Source: an uncultured Pelagibacteraceae bacterium
GTDB lineage: Bacteria > Pseudomonadota > Alphaproteobacteria > Pelagibacterales > Pelagibacteraceae
Reading direction: 5' to 3'
Assembly: GCA_902567235.1 (NCBI GenBank)
Contig: CACFLX010000009.1
Coordinates: 1-58,403 of the forward strand
Length of the DNA: 58,403 bases
Shown here: in pieces, positions 48,778-56,818 of the stretch
Layout of the letters: each line of letters starts with the position of its first letter
Numbering within the stretch: the first letter of the stretch is position 1
The notes under the pieces: model-generated
Told to the model about the DNA's origin: nothing
Seen by the model: only the letters and a program-made list of their open reading frames with translations
Databases searched by the model: none
Translations under genes and position numbers: made by a program

Positions 48778-51077
48778 TGAAAAATAGTGATAATCATATA
48801 AGTGAAATAAGACCTCATGATAGCGCATATAAGCATGTAAGTGGCGCTGCTGAGTATACTGATGATATAAAAGAACCACACGATACTCTTTTTGGAGCAA
48901 TAGGATGGAGTAAAAAAGCTTATGCAAAAATAAAAAAAATTGATTTAAATGAGGTAATTAATAGCGAAGGTGTAGTTTCAGTAGTTAATTATTTAGATAT
49001 ACCAGGCCGTAACGATGTTGGGCCAGTTTTTGATGGTGACCCAATTTTTGTAAAAGATAAAGTTGAGTTTTTTGGACAACCAATATTTGCAGTTGCAGCA
49101 ACTAGTATTGAACTAGCAAGAAAAGCAGTCTTAAAAGCTAAAATAAATTATATAGAATATAAACCAATTGTAACTCTTAAAGATTCATTAAATAAAAAAA
49201 ATTTACTTTTTGATGTAAGAAAAATTAATAAAGGAAATGCCCAAAAAAAAATTTTGAAATCAAAACATACTTTAAAAGGAAATTTTACTACGGGTAGCCA
49301 AGAACATTTTTATCTTGAAGGTCAGGTTGCGTTTGTAATTCCTAAAGAAGATAATGAAATGATAGTTTATAGCTCTACTCAGCATCCATCTGAAACCCAA
49401 CAGCTTATTGGAAAAATGCTTAATCAAAAAAGTAATTCCATTACTGTTCTTGTTAGAAGAATAGGTGGAGGTTTTGGTGGAAAAGAAACAAATTTTATGA
49501 CTGCAGCCATATGTTCACTTCTAGCACATAAGACAAAAAAACCAGTTAAACTGAGATTAGATAGAGATGATGATATTATTTTAACTGGTAAGAGACATGA
49601 ATTTTTTTCAGATTATGAAGTTGGATTTAATGACAAAGGAATAATTCAAGGACTTAAAGTAAAATTAGCTTCTAAATGTGGGATGTCACCAGATTTATCC
49701 TATGCAATAAATGAGAGAGCTCTACTTCACATAGATAACGCATATTTTTTATCAGATTTGCAAGTAGAAAATTATCTTTGCAAAACAAATACATCGACAT
49801 CTACAGCTTTTAGAGGTTTTGGTGGTAATCAAGGAATGATGGCTATCGAAAACATCATAGACAATATATCTAGATTTTTAAATAAGGATCCTTTGGAAGT
49901 AAGAAAAAATAATTTTTATCAAAAAAATAAAAAAAATATCACCCACTACGGCATGAAAATTCAAGATAATATAATTAATGAACTATTTGAAAAGTTAGTA
50001 CGAGATGCAAAATATTTAAAAAGAAAAAATGAGATTAAAAAATTTAATATTCAAAACAAAATAAAAAAAAAAGGAATTGCAATTACACCTGTAAAATTTG
50101 GAATATCTTTTACGACAATACATTTAAACCAAGCGGGTGCTTTGGTTCATCTTTATACTGATGGAAGTGTTTATTTAAATCATGGAGGTATAGAAATGGG
50201 ACAGGGTACCCATACAAAAATTGCACAGGTTGTAGCAAATTCATTGGGATTGCCATATGAAAAGGTAAAAATTTCATCGACAAATACTACGAAGGTACCA
50301 AATACTTCTGCAAGTGCCGCTTCCTCAACTACTGACTTAAATGCAGCTGCCGCACTTAATGCTACGACTAAGATAAAAAAAAATTTAGAAAAATTTATTA
50401 AGGATAAATATAAGATTTTTAGTAAAGAAGAACCAATATATAAAAATGAGTCTATTATATTTGGAAATAGATCTTTTGAATTTAAAAAGATTGTAATGGA
50501 GGCATACTTAAATCGAGTTTCACTTTCATCTTCGGGTTTTTATTCAACTCCAAAAATTAAATTTAATAAAAAAAAATTTACCGGAAGACCATTTTATTAT
50601 TTTTGTTATGGAGCAGCAGTGTCAGAGGTTACAATTGACACTTTAACAGGTGAAAATATTTTAGAAAGAGTTGATATATTACATGATGCAGGGAATACAA
50701 TAAATCCGGCAATTGAATTTGGACAGATTGAGGGAGGATTTGTGCAAGGTCAAGGATGGTTAACTATGGAGGAAGTAAAATGGAATGATAATGGAAAGAT
50801 AACTACTTTTTCTCCTTCGACTTATAAAATTCCAGCAGTTGGCGATATGCCAAAAAAATTTAATGTAGAAATTTATAAAAAAGGAAAAAATGTTGAAAAT
50901 GTTGTTAATAAATCAAAAACAACAGGCGAACCGCCTTTGATGCTTGCTATGAGCGTATTTTTTGCAATTAAAGACGCAATATCATCCGTATCAAAATATA
51001 AAAAAATACCAAAATTAGATGCTCCAGCCACAGCTGAAAACATATTGTTAAGCATTAAAGAACTTAAAAAAAATTAA
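48777..51077 (+). CDS. xdhB: Xanthine dehydrogenase large (molybdopterin) subunit
   Basis: 766 residues that oxidise hypoxanthine and xanthine to urate. Seen: RRIGGGFGGKE near 225-235, the substrate-site segment TAFRGFGGNQGM near 344-355, GGIEMGQGTHTKIAQV near 470-485 and the catalytic Glu in TGEPPLMLAMS. All key motifs are intact. XdhC, the usual maturation chaperone, is not in the following gene or elsewhere in the window; guanine deaminase follows after 2 bases. Confidence 0.96.
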   Translation: MKNSDNHISEIRPHDSAYKHVSGAAEYTDDIKEPHDTLFGAIGWSKKAYAKIKKIDLNEVINSEGVVSVVNYLDIPGRNDVGPVFDGDPIFVKDKVEFFGQPIFAVAATSIELARKAVLKAKINYIEYKPIVTLKDSLNKKNLLFDVRKINKGNAQKKILKSKHTLKGNFTTGSQEHFYLEGQVAFVIPKEDNEMIVYSSTQHPSETQQLIGKMLNQKSNSITVLVRRIGGGFGGKETNFMTAAICSLLAHKTKKPVKLRLDRDDDIILTGKRHEFFSDYEVGFNDKGIIQGLKVKLASKCGMSPDLSYAINERALLHIDNAYFLSDLQVENYLCKTNTSTSTAFRGFGGNQGMMAIENIIDNISRFLNKDPLEVRKNNFYQKNKKNITHYGMKIQDNIINELFEKLVRDAKYLKRKNEIKKFNIQNKIKKKGIAITPVKFGISFTTIHLNQAGALVHLYTDGSVYLNHGGIEMGQGTHTKIAQVVANSLGLPYEKVKISSTNTTKVPNTSASAASSTTDLNAAAALNATTKIKKNLEKFIKDKYKIFSKEEPIYKNESIIFGNRSFEFKKIVMEAYLNRVSLSSSGFYSTPKIKFNKKKFTGRPFYYFCYGAAVSEVTIDTLTGENILERVDILHDAGNTINPAIEFGQIEGGFVQGQGWLTMEEVKWNDNGKITTFSPSTYKIPAVGDMPKKFNVEIYKKGKNVENVVNKSKTTGEPPLMLAMSVFFAIKDAISSVSKYKKIPKLDAPATAENILLSIKELKKN

Positions 51078-51079
51078 TT

Positions 51080-51550
51080 ATGAGCCAAAAAAATATTTTT
51101 ATGATGAGGGCAATTGAACTTTCAATTGAAAGTGCAAAATCCAAGGGTGGCCCATTTGGCTCTGTTATTGTGAAAAATAACAAGATTATTGCAGAAGGTT
51201 CTAATAAAGTAACAATGAATAATGATCCAACTGCACATGGGGAAATTGTTGCAATTAGAGATGCGTGCCAAAAATTGAATACTTTTGATCTTTCGGGATG
51301 TGATTTATATTCAAGCTGTGAACCATGTCCAATGTGCTTGTCTGCAATATACTGGTCCAGAATTAAAAATGTTTTTTATGCAAACACCAGAATAGACGCT
51401 AAGGCTATAGATTTCGATGATTCATTTATTTATTCTGAGATTAATAAAGATTTAGAAAATAGAAAAATTAAAATGCATCAAATTCATAGAGATGAAGCTT
51501 TAGAAGCATTTAAAATTTGGGAAAATAAAGAAGACAAAATTAAATATTAA
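51080..51550 (+). CDS. guaD: Guanine deaminase (cytidine-deaminase fold)
   Basis: Deaminates guanine to xanthine, feeding XdhAB. 156 residues. Zinc-site motifs are HGEIVAIRDAC near 53-63 (His and catalytic Glu) and PCPMCLSAIYWSRI near 83-96 (two Cys). The operon context with xanthine dehydrogenase supports guanine over other nucleosides. A tRNA-specific or general nucleoside deaminase is the alternative. The stop overlaps the puuD ATG by one base. Confidence 0.92.
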   Translation: MSQKNIFMMRAIELSIESAKSKGGPFGSVIVKNNKIIAEGSNKVTMNNDPTAHGEIVAIRDACQKLNTFDLSGCDLYSSCEPCPMCLSAIYWSRIKNVFYANTRIDAKAIDFDDSFIYSEINKDLENRKIKMHQIHRDEALEAFKIWENKEDKIKY

Positions 51551-52461
51551 TGGAAATTTTATCCTACTCAATGAAATGGCTTGAGCTCACTTTAAGATGG
51601 GGCCATGTACTATTTGCAATATTATGGGTAGGAAATAGTTTTTTATTTAATTATTTAGATAACAAGCTAAATAAAAATATTTCTAGCAGAGATATTGATG
51701 CCGAAGGATATTTAATGCACTCTGGTTATTATTATAAGTTAACAAGATTAAAAAGTTCTCCCCCAATTAATTATTTGAGAAGTTTAGTTATTTTTAAATG
51801 GCAAAGTTATCTTACATTTATTACTGGAATTTTATTACTAGCAGTTATTTACTACTATAGGCCCGAAATATTAATGGTTGATAAAAAAGTTTTAAATATG
51901 CTTCCTTCAACTGCAATAATACTTTCTATACTTTCTTTAGTTGTATCTTGGTTGATTTATGATTTTTTGTGCAAGTCAAATCTTATCAAAAATGATGTTT
52001 TATTTATTTCAATAATTTTCATTTTACTTATTTTGTTATCATATGGATTTACTCAAATGTATGGTGCAAAATTTGCATTTTTAAGTGTTGGTTTGGTGAT
52101 AGGTACAAACATGTTTGGAAATGTATTTACAGTAATTATTCCAAACCAAATGAATATAATTAATAGCAGTAAAAGAAATAAAAAATTTGACCTGAGTTTA
52201 TCCTTATCTGCCAAACAAAGGTCTATTCATAATAATTATTCAACATTTTTAGTTTTATTTATAATGCTGTCGGGCCACTATAGTTTCCTAGTTTATCATA
52301 AATATAATTGGTTAATTTTATGCGCAATAGCAGTTATATCAGTCTTAGCTAGACATTATTTTAATTTAAGAGGAAGAAACATTCACAGGTTGTATATTTT
52401 AATAACATCTATTGCATCCTTAATTTTACTTGCAGTTTTAATTTTAATTTTTAAAAGTTAA
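51550..52461 (+). CDS. puuD: Urate hydroxylase PuuD, membrane subunit without cytochrome domain
   Basis: Integral membrane protein that oxidises urate to 5-hydroxyisourate and passes electrons to cytochrome c. 303 residues with about eight membrane segments and the N-terminal LRWGHVLFAILWVGNSFLF typical of the DUF989/PuuD family; YGAKFAFLSVGLVIGTNMFG and LSLSAKQRSIHNNYST are further family parts. Fused homologues have a C-terminal cytochrome c domain (CxxCH), absent here. The stand-alone cytochrome at 46126 may serve instead. Confidence 0.88.
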   Translation: MEILSYSMKWLELTLRWGHVLFAILWVGNSFLFNYLDNKLNKNISSRDIDAEGYLMHSGYYYKLTRLKSSPPINYLRSLVIFKWQSYLTFITGILLLAVIYYYRPEILMVDKKVLNMLPSTAIILSILSLVVSWLIYDFLCKSNLIKNDVLFISIIFILLILLSYGFTQMYGAKFAFLSVGLVIGTNMFGNVFTVIIPNQMNIINSSKRNKKFDLSLSLSAKQRSIHNNYSTFLVLFIMLSGHYSFLVYHKYNWLILCAIAVISVLARHYFNLRGRNIHRLYILITSIASLILLAVLILIFKS

Positions 52462-52474
52462 AATTATATAAATT

Positions 52475-52999
52475 ATGTCAGAAAAATTAATTGTAAGCTG
52501 GGATCAATATAACGAAACTGTCGAAAAGCTTGCAATTCAAATAGAGGAAAGTGGGTACAAGCCAACAATATTAATTGGTATCATGCGTGGAGCAGCACCA
52601 ATGATAGATGTCTTAAGTCGAGTATTTAAACTTAAATGTGCTTACTTAGCAGTTGAATCTTATAGCGGTAAAGGAGTAGAGGACGAACAAGGTGATATTG
52701 TATTTTCTAGAGAAATGAGCTCGATAGCACCAAGTATGGGAGGCAGAATTTTACTTTGTGATGATTTGTCTGATACAGGAATTACTTTTAATAAAAGCAT
52801 TGATTGGCTAAAAGCTTATGGACCGATAAAAGGAAAAATTGAAGATATCAAAACAGCTACACTTTGGAAAAAACAAAAATCATCATTTGAACCTGATTTT
52901 TGTGCAGTAAAATTAAAAGACAATCCTTGGATAGTTCAACCATTTGAGATTTACGAAGAAATAAGGATTGAAGAAATAAAAAAGAAACACCAAAAATAA
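52475..52999 (+). CDS. Purine phosphoribosyltransferase (hypoxanthine/xanthine/guanine type)
   Basis: 174 residues, PRTase fold: the PRPP-binding loop LLCDDLSDTGITFNKS near 89-104 is characteristic, with GIMRGAAPM near 35-43 before it. It resembles xanthine/guanine or hypoxanthine PRTases that convert free purine bases to nucleotides. Located after puuD, it diverts imported bases to salvage in competition with oxidation. Which base it prefers is not visible. Confidence 0.85.
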   Translation: MSEKLIVSWDQYNETVEKLAIQIEESGYKPTILIGIMRGAAPMIDVLSRVFKLKCAYLAVESYSGKGVEDEQGDIVFSREMSSIAPSMGGRILLCDDLSDTGITFNKSIDWLKAYGPIKGKIEDIKTATLWKKQKSSFEPDFCAVKLKDNPWIVQPFEIYEEIRIEEIKKKHQK

Positions 53000-53002
53000 A
53001 AA

Positions 53003-53023
53003 GGGCGACCCTAAAGCCGCCCC
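53003..53023 (-). terminator. Intrinsic terminator between the purine PRT and the AzgA permease
   Basis: GGGCG (53003-53007) pairs with CGCCC (53018-53022) across a 10-base loop. On the minus strand the stem is followed by UUUUUAUUUUU, a good U-tract, so it ends the permease transcript. On the plus strand it is flanked by a weaker ATTTC sequence and may work in both directions between the two converging genes. Confidence 0.75.
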
Positions 53024-53044
53024 ATTTCAAAATTATTTAACTTT

Positions 53045-54334
53045 TTAACCTACCAAGAAACTAACTACGCTTAGTGCAGCAATAACCCATATTGCCGGAC
53101 TAGTCTCATTAAATTTTCCAGTACAAATCTTAATTGCAGCATACGAAACAAATGCTAAAGCTATTCCATTAGAAATAGAATAAGTAAATGGCATTGCTAT
53201 CATTGCGAGAACAGCAGGGCCTGCTTCTGCAGCATCATCCCAACTAATGTCTGTTATATTTCTCACAAACAGAGTTGCAATATAGATTAAAGCAGCAGCA
53301 TCAACTTCTTTTGGAAGAGATGTTGCAAGTGGACTGAAGAATAAACATAACAAGAAACCGATTCCAATAACAAGCGAAGTCATTCCTGTTCTTCCTCCAA
53401 CTTTTACTCCAGCAGCACTCTCAACATATGAAGTAACTGTAGAAGTACCCATTACAGCTCCTGCAACAGTTGATACACTGTCTGATAGCATTGCTTTGTC
53501 GATGTCTTTAATTTTTCCATCAGGACCAACTTTTCCAGCTACGTTTGCAACACTAGTTAATGTTCCAGCAGTATCAAAAAAGTCGATAAAAAATAATGTA
53601 AAAATTACCGTTACCATCGATGCGCTCAGCGCAGCACCTAAATCAAAAGTCATTAGATGTGTCATTGGTGGTGGAGAAGAAACAACTCCATTGAAGTTTC
53701 CTAATCCAGTTACCCAAGCTATTGCACTAAAGACAAGGATACCAATTATTATATTTCCTCTAATATTCATTTTTTCCATCACAATCATTGAAACAAATGC
53801 GCCCGCACCTAATAATAACATAGGGTTAGAAACATCGCCTAGTCTTACCAGTACAACAGGATCATCTGCGGTTAACCCCATAAGTTGAAAACCGATGATA
53901 GCAAGAAAAAGACCAATACCAGCTCCAATTCCAAGTTTTAAACTTTTTGGAATAGAGTTTATTAGCCAAGCTCTTAGTGGCGTTAATGAAATTATTAAGA
54001 AGACTACACCTGCAACCAAAACAGCACCAAGTGCCTCTGCTGGCGTATTTCCCATTCCCAAACAAACACCATAAGCGATAAATGCATTTATCCCCATTCC
54101 TGGTGCAAGTCCAATGGGCCAAGTTTTAGCGTAAAATGCACAGATAAAACATGCTAAAGCTGCCGCTAAAGCTGTCGCTGTGAAAACACCACCAAAATCA
54201 AACCCACCGTCGGCAAGTATGACAGGATTTAAAAACATTATGTAAGCCATTGTCAAGAACGTCGACACCCCTGCAGTGACTTCTGTTTTAAAATCTGTCT
54301 TATGTTTTTTATAGTTAAAGTAGTTATCTAACAT
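53045..54334 (-). CDS. NCS2-family purine permease, AzgA-like
   Basis: 429 residues, 12-14 membrane segments. The AzgA/GhxP subfamily is shown by GVSTFLTMAYIMFLNPVIL near 23-41, APGMGINAFIAYG near 77-89, FFIDFFDTAGTLTSVA and VESAAGVKVGGRTG near 307-320. Members import adenine, guanine or hypoxanthine with protons. A GGAGGU Shine-Dalgarno sits 5 bases before the ATG. It is convergent with the purine PRT and divergent from the small lipoprotein. Confidence 0.93.
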   Translation of the reverse strand: MLDNYFNYKKHKTDFKTEVTAGVSTFLTMAYIMFLNPVILADGGFDFGGVFTATALAAALACFICAFYAKTWPIGLAPGMGINAFIAYGVCLGMGNTPAEALGAVLVAGVVFLIISLTPLRAWLINSIPKSLKLGIGAGIGLFLAIIGFQLMGLTADDPVVLVRLGDVSNPMLLLGAGAFVSMIVMEKMNIRGNIIIGILVFSAIAWVTGLGNFNGVVSSPPPMTHLMTFDLGAALSASMVTVIFTLFFIDFFDTAGTLTSVANVAGKVGPDGKIKDIDKAMLSDSVSTVAGAVMGTSTVTSYVESAAGVKVGGRTGMTSLVIGIGFLLCLFFSPLATSLPKEVDAAALIYIATLFVRNITDISWDDAAEAGPAVLAMIAMPFTYSISNGIALAFVSYAAIKICTGKFNETSPAIWVIAALSVVSFLVG

Positions 54335-54481
54335 TAGACCTCCATTTTCCCGTACAATATTTGATTCGATTTGAAAAATCTTATTTAAGAAAGCTAAAAT
54401 GCTTGGTTTTGTTACTAATTAGTGATTATTTACAACTTTAAAGTTAATCTTTTGACACAATTCATTGATATATTTTTTTAT

Positions 54482-54784
54482 ATGAAATTTAGATTCGTTA
54501 TAACTTTATTTTCAATTTTGTTGCTTTCAACAGGTTGTCAGACCATAAAAAAAAAATCTGATGAAATTGCAGAGAAAGAAAATCAAAGATTTGGAGAGTT
54601 TGTTGGAAAACAAGTTAACGAACTTAGATTAGAGCTCGGAGCCCCTACAGAAGATTTTGTTAATGACTTAGGAAATGAAACTTTAGTTTACAAAACAAAA
54701 AAATATGGAATTCCATGTGAGAGAAAATTTGAAATAAATGCTACAGGAACAATTGTAGGATTTACTTCCAGTGGATGTATTTAA
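54482..54784 (+). CDS. Small outer-membrane lipoprotein (SmpA/OmlA-like)
   Basis: About 100 residues from the ATG at 54482; the frame opens upstream to 54422 but only the inner ATG gives a lipoprotein signal. The lipobox LLSTGC (Cys near 19) follows a hydrophobic stretch. The rest, ELRLELGAPTEDFVNDL, ETLVYKTKKYGIPC and NATGTIVGFTSSGC, looks like the BamE/OmlA-type fold. The two Cys could form a disulfide. It lies between the two purine permeases; function unknown. Confidence 0.75.
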   Translation: MKFRFVITLFSILLLSTGCQTIKKKSDEIAEKENQRFGEFVGKQVNELRLELGAPTEDFVNDLGNETLVYKTKKYGIPCERKFEINATGTIVGFTSSGCI

Positions 54785-54912
54785 ATAATTAAAGTTATAA
54801 ATTTTTTGTTAAATTTTGCCTGATAAATCAAGCTATATATGCAAAAAAGATTAATTTATTTTACAATCATATATAATAAATATAACCTTTTCAAAAACAT
54901 GGAGGAGGATAT

Positions 54913-56232
54913 ATGGCAAAGAAAAAAGTTTCTACTTCAGGAGCTGCTAATAAAAAATTGCCACTCAATCAGTCAATACCCTTAGGTATTCAGCACGTAT
55001 TTGCAATGTTTGCTGGGAACATTACTGTTCCACTAATTGTTGCTGGCGTTTTCGGAGTGACGACTGGAGAAAAGATTTTTTTAATTCAAATGGCATTGTT
55101 TGCTGCGGGAGTTGCAACAATAATACAAACAGTCGGTTATAAAGATATAGGTTCAAGACTACCAATAATACAAGGTACGAGTTTTGCTTTCATACCAATA
55201 ATGCTACCATTCAAAGCTTTTGGTTTAGGAGCAATATTTACAGCTGCATTTATAGGAGGAATTTTTCAAATATGGATTGGAAAAATGTTAAAACCAATTC
55301 GTCATATGTTTCCTCCATTAGTAACTGGAATAGTTGTGTTAATGATTGGAATTAGTCTTCTTAAAGTTGGATTTAAGTATGCTGGTGGTGGAGTATGGTT
55401 GATGAATAATAAACCAGAAATTTTTGCAAACTGGCACCATTTAACAATCGCTGGAACAGTTTTAATAGTTGCACTTTTGGCAAATCTTAAAGGAAAAGGA
55501 ATGGCATCTGCAGCATCTATTCTAATTGGAATAGTAGCTGGGTTTATAGTTGCGGCAATGCTTGGAGAAGTTAGATGGGAAAAAATTGCAGCTGCTGACT
55601 GGTTTGCTTTACCAATGCCTTTACAATATGGAATAGACTTTGTATGGGGCGCTGTAATATTAATGTTATTTATGTCTATAGTAACAACAATTGAAACTAT
55701 AGGTGACATTAGTGCTACAACAATGGGTGGAGCAAATAGAGAAGCTACCAACAAAGAACTTTCCGGAGGTATAATGGCCGATGGAGTTGGAACAGCTTTT
55801 GCATCAATTTTTAATGCTATGCCTAATACTTCTTATTCACAAAATGCGGGTTTAGTTGCATTCACTGGAGTAATTAGTAGACACGTTGGAACCGTTGCTG
55901 GTGTTATTTTAATTTTATTAGGCTTGTTTCCAAAACTTGGTGGAATTATTGCTGCAATGCCTGACTCAGTAATAGGTGGAGCGGCTATCATTATGTTTGG
56001 ATTAATTGCTGGTGCTGGAATTAAACTAATTTCAAAATCAGAAATGAGCCAAAGAAACGTTTTAATTTTAGCGTTATCTTTATCTTTTGGAATAGGACTA
56101 TACGCATTTCCGGAGTTTGTCGCTCATGTACCAGATCTTGGAATTAAATTAGGGTTGCTATTAACAACTGGTTTAATACCTGCTGGACTATTGGCATTTA
56201 TATTAAATGCTACATTGCCTAATAAAAAATAA
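54913..56232 (+). CDS. NCS2 purine permease, xanthine/urate type (UraA/XanP family)
   Basis: 439 residues, about 14 membrane segments. Family features: QHVFAMFAGNITVPLIVAG near 27-45 (the substrate-contact region), GTSFAFIPIMLPF near 88-100, and the signature QNAGLVAFTGVISRHVG near 311-327. NAT/NCS2 members take up xanthine, urate or uracil; the position beside the purine island favours xanthine or urate. A strong GGAGGAGG Shine-Dalgarno sits 6 bases before the ATG. It comes 128 bases after the lipoprotein, in which I see no structured RNA. Confidence 0.92.
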   Translation: MAKKKVSTSGAANKKLPLNQSIPLGIQHVFAMFAGNITVPLIVAGVFGVTTGEKIFLIQMALFAAGVATIIQTVGYKDIGSRLPIIQGTSFAFIPIMLPFKAFGLGAIFTAAFIGGIFQIWIGKMLKPIRHMFPPLVTGIVVLMIGISLLKVGFKYAGGGVWLMNNKPEIFANWHHLTIAGTVLIVALLANLKGKGMASAASILIGIVAGFIVAAMLGEVRWEKIAAADWFALPMPLQYGIDFVWGAVILMLFMSIVTTIETIGDISATTMGGANREATNKELSGGIMADGVGTAFASIFNAMPNTSYSQNAGLVAFTGVISRHVGTVAGVILILLGLFPKLGGIIAAMPDSVIGGAAIIMFGLIAGAGIKLISKSEMSQRNVLILALSLSFGIGLYAFPEFVAHVPDLGIKLGLLLTTGLIPAGLLAFILNATLPNKK

Positions 56233-56244
56233 ATTATTTTAAAA

Positions 56245-56268
56245 CTTGTGGGGAGAAATCCCCACAAG
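56245..56268 (-). terminator. Intrinsic terminator between the purine permease and hsp20
   Basis: A perfect 9-bp stem (CTTGTGGGG at 56245-56253 with CCCCACAAG at 56260-56268) and a 6-base loop. On the minus strand it is followed by UUUUAAAAUAAUUU, so it terminates the hsp20 transcript; on the plus strand the flank is not U-rich, so the permease message may end here only weakly. Confidence 0.75.
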
Positions 56269-56281
56269 CAAGGTTTAGTAC

Positions 56282-56728
56282 TTATTCAATTTCAATAAGT
56301 TTTTTCTTTTTGTACTCTGGTACAATTCTTTCACAAGTTATTGTCAAAAGACCATCTTTAAGCTCAGCACCACCTACTTTTACATCATCTGCAATTGTAA
56401 ATGATCTAGCAAATTGTCTTTGAGAAATACCCTTATGAATAATCTCACCGTCTTCATTTTTATCTTCAGACTTATTAACTTGTTTTGTTCTTACAGTTAA
56501 TAAATTGTCTTCAAATTCAACCTCAACATCCTTTTTGTTAAAACCGGCAAGAGCAACTTCTATTGCATATTTGTCCTTTCCAGCTTTTCTTATGTTGTAT
56601 GGTGGATAGTTTGATTGCATGCTCAAACCTCCATTGCCCAACATACTTTCAAATTGGTCAAACATATCGTCAAAACCAATTGAAAAAGGTCTTAATGAGT
56701 TGAATATAGATAGATCCTTACTTGTCAT
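56282..56728 (-). CDS. Small heat-shock protein (Hsp20/IbpA-like)
   Basis: Holdase chaperone, 148 residues. The alpha-crystallin domain covers about 40-130 with DKYAIEVALAGFNKKDVEVE, a GISQRQFARSF segment and VGGAELKDGLLTI. The chosen ATG at 56728 has GGAGG 5 bases upstream; a TTG-type extension to 56749 would run across the Shine-Dalgarno and is rejected. The leader contains a sigma-32-like promoter and an RNA-thermometer hairpin, so expression is probably heat-induced at two levels. Confidence 0.95.
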   Translation of the reverse strand: MTSKDLSIFNSLRPFSIGFDDMFDQFESMLGNGGLSMQSNYPPYNIRKAGKDKYAIEVALAGFNKKDVEVEFEDNLLTVRTKQVNKSEDKNEDGEIIHKGISQRQFARSFTIADDVKVGGAELKDGLLTITCERIVPEYKKKKLIEIE

Positions 56729-56733
56729 TATAT

Positions 56734-56783
56734 CCTCCTTTGTTAGCAAGGTTATTTAATGCAAGCCCCATTAGGCGACTTAC
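56734..56783 (-). promoter_or_regulatory. ROSE-type RNA thermometer in the hsp20 leader
   Basis: On the minus strand CCUUGCU (56745-56751) pairs with the Shine-Dalgarno AGGAGG (56734-56739) across the loop AACAA, with one bulged G between U-G and C-G pairs. This UUGCU-against-AGGA pairing is the hallmark of ROSE elements of alpha- and gammaproteobacterial hsp20/ibpA genes. An upstream hairpin (56761-56783) has 9 pairs, a bulged G and a UAAU loop. Together they fill the whole predicted leader. Confidence 0.8.
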
Positions 56784-56790
56784 AAAATTT

Positions 56791-56818
56791 ATATGGGTAT
56801 TAATTTTATATTTTCAAG
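56791..56818 (-). promoter_or_regulatory. Sigma-32 (RpoH) type promoter of hsp20
   Basis: On the minus strand CTTGAAA (56812-56818) and CCCATAT (56791-56797) are 14 bases apart, matching the RpoH consensus CTTGAAA-N13-15-CCCCATnT except for the first C. The -35 box overlaps the stop codon of the upstream ptrB gene. The start site is expected near 56784, exactly where the leader hairpins begin. Confidence 0.7.

Noticed and set aside
53496-53888. Long open frame of 130 codons opposite the AzgA permease
   Set aside because: Shadow of a conserved membrane protein; the translation has no domain or sensible composition and no start signal.
54335-54481. Purine riboswitch or operator between the AzgA permease and the lipoprotein
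   Set aside because: No stable hairpin or conserved aptamer core seen on either strand; the region seems to hold only divergent promoter sequence.
54785-54912. Purine riboswitch before the xanthine/urate-type permease
   Set aside because: No three-stem layout and none of the conserved purine-aptamer strings; only AT-rich sequence with weak -10-like boxes and the strong Shine-Dalgarno.
55302-55754. 150-codon open frame opposite the second purine permease
   Set aside because: Antisense shadow of the NCS2 gene; the hydrophobic look mirrors the membrane gene's codons.
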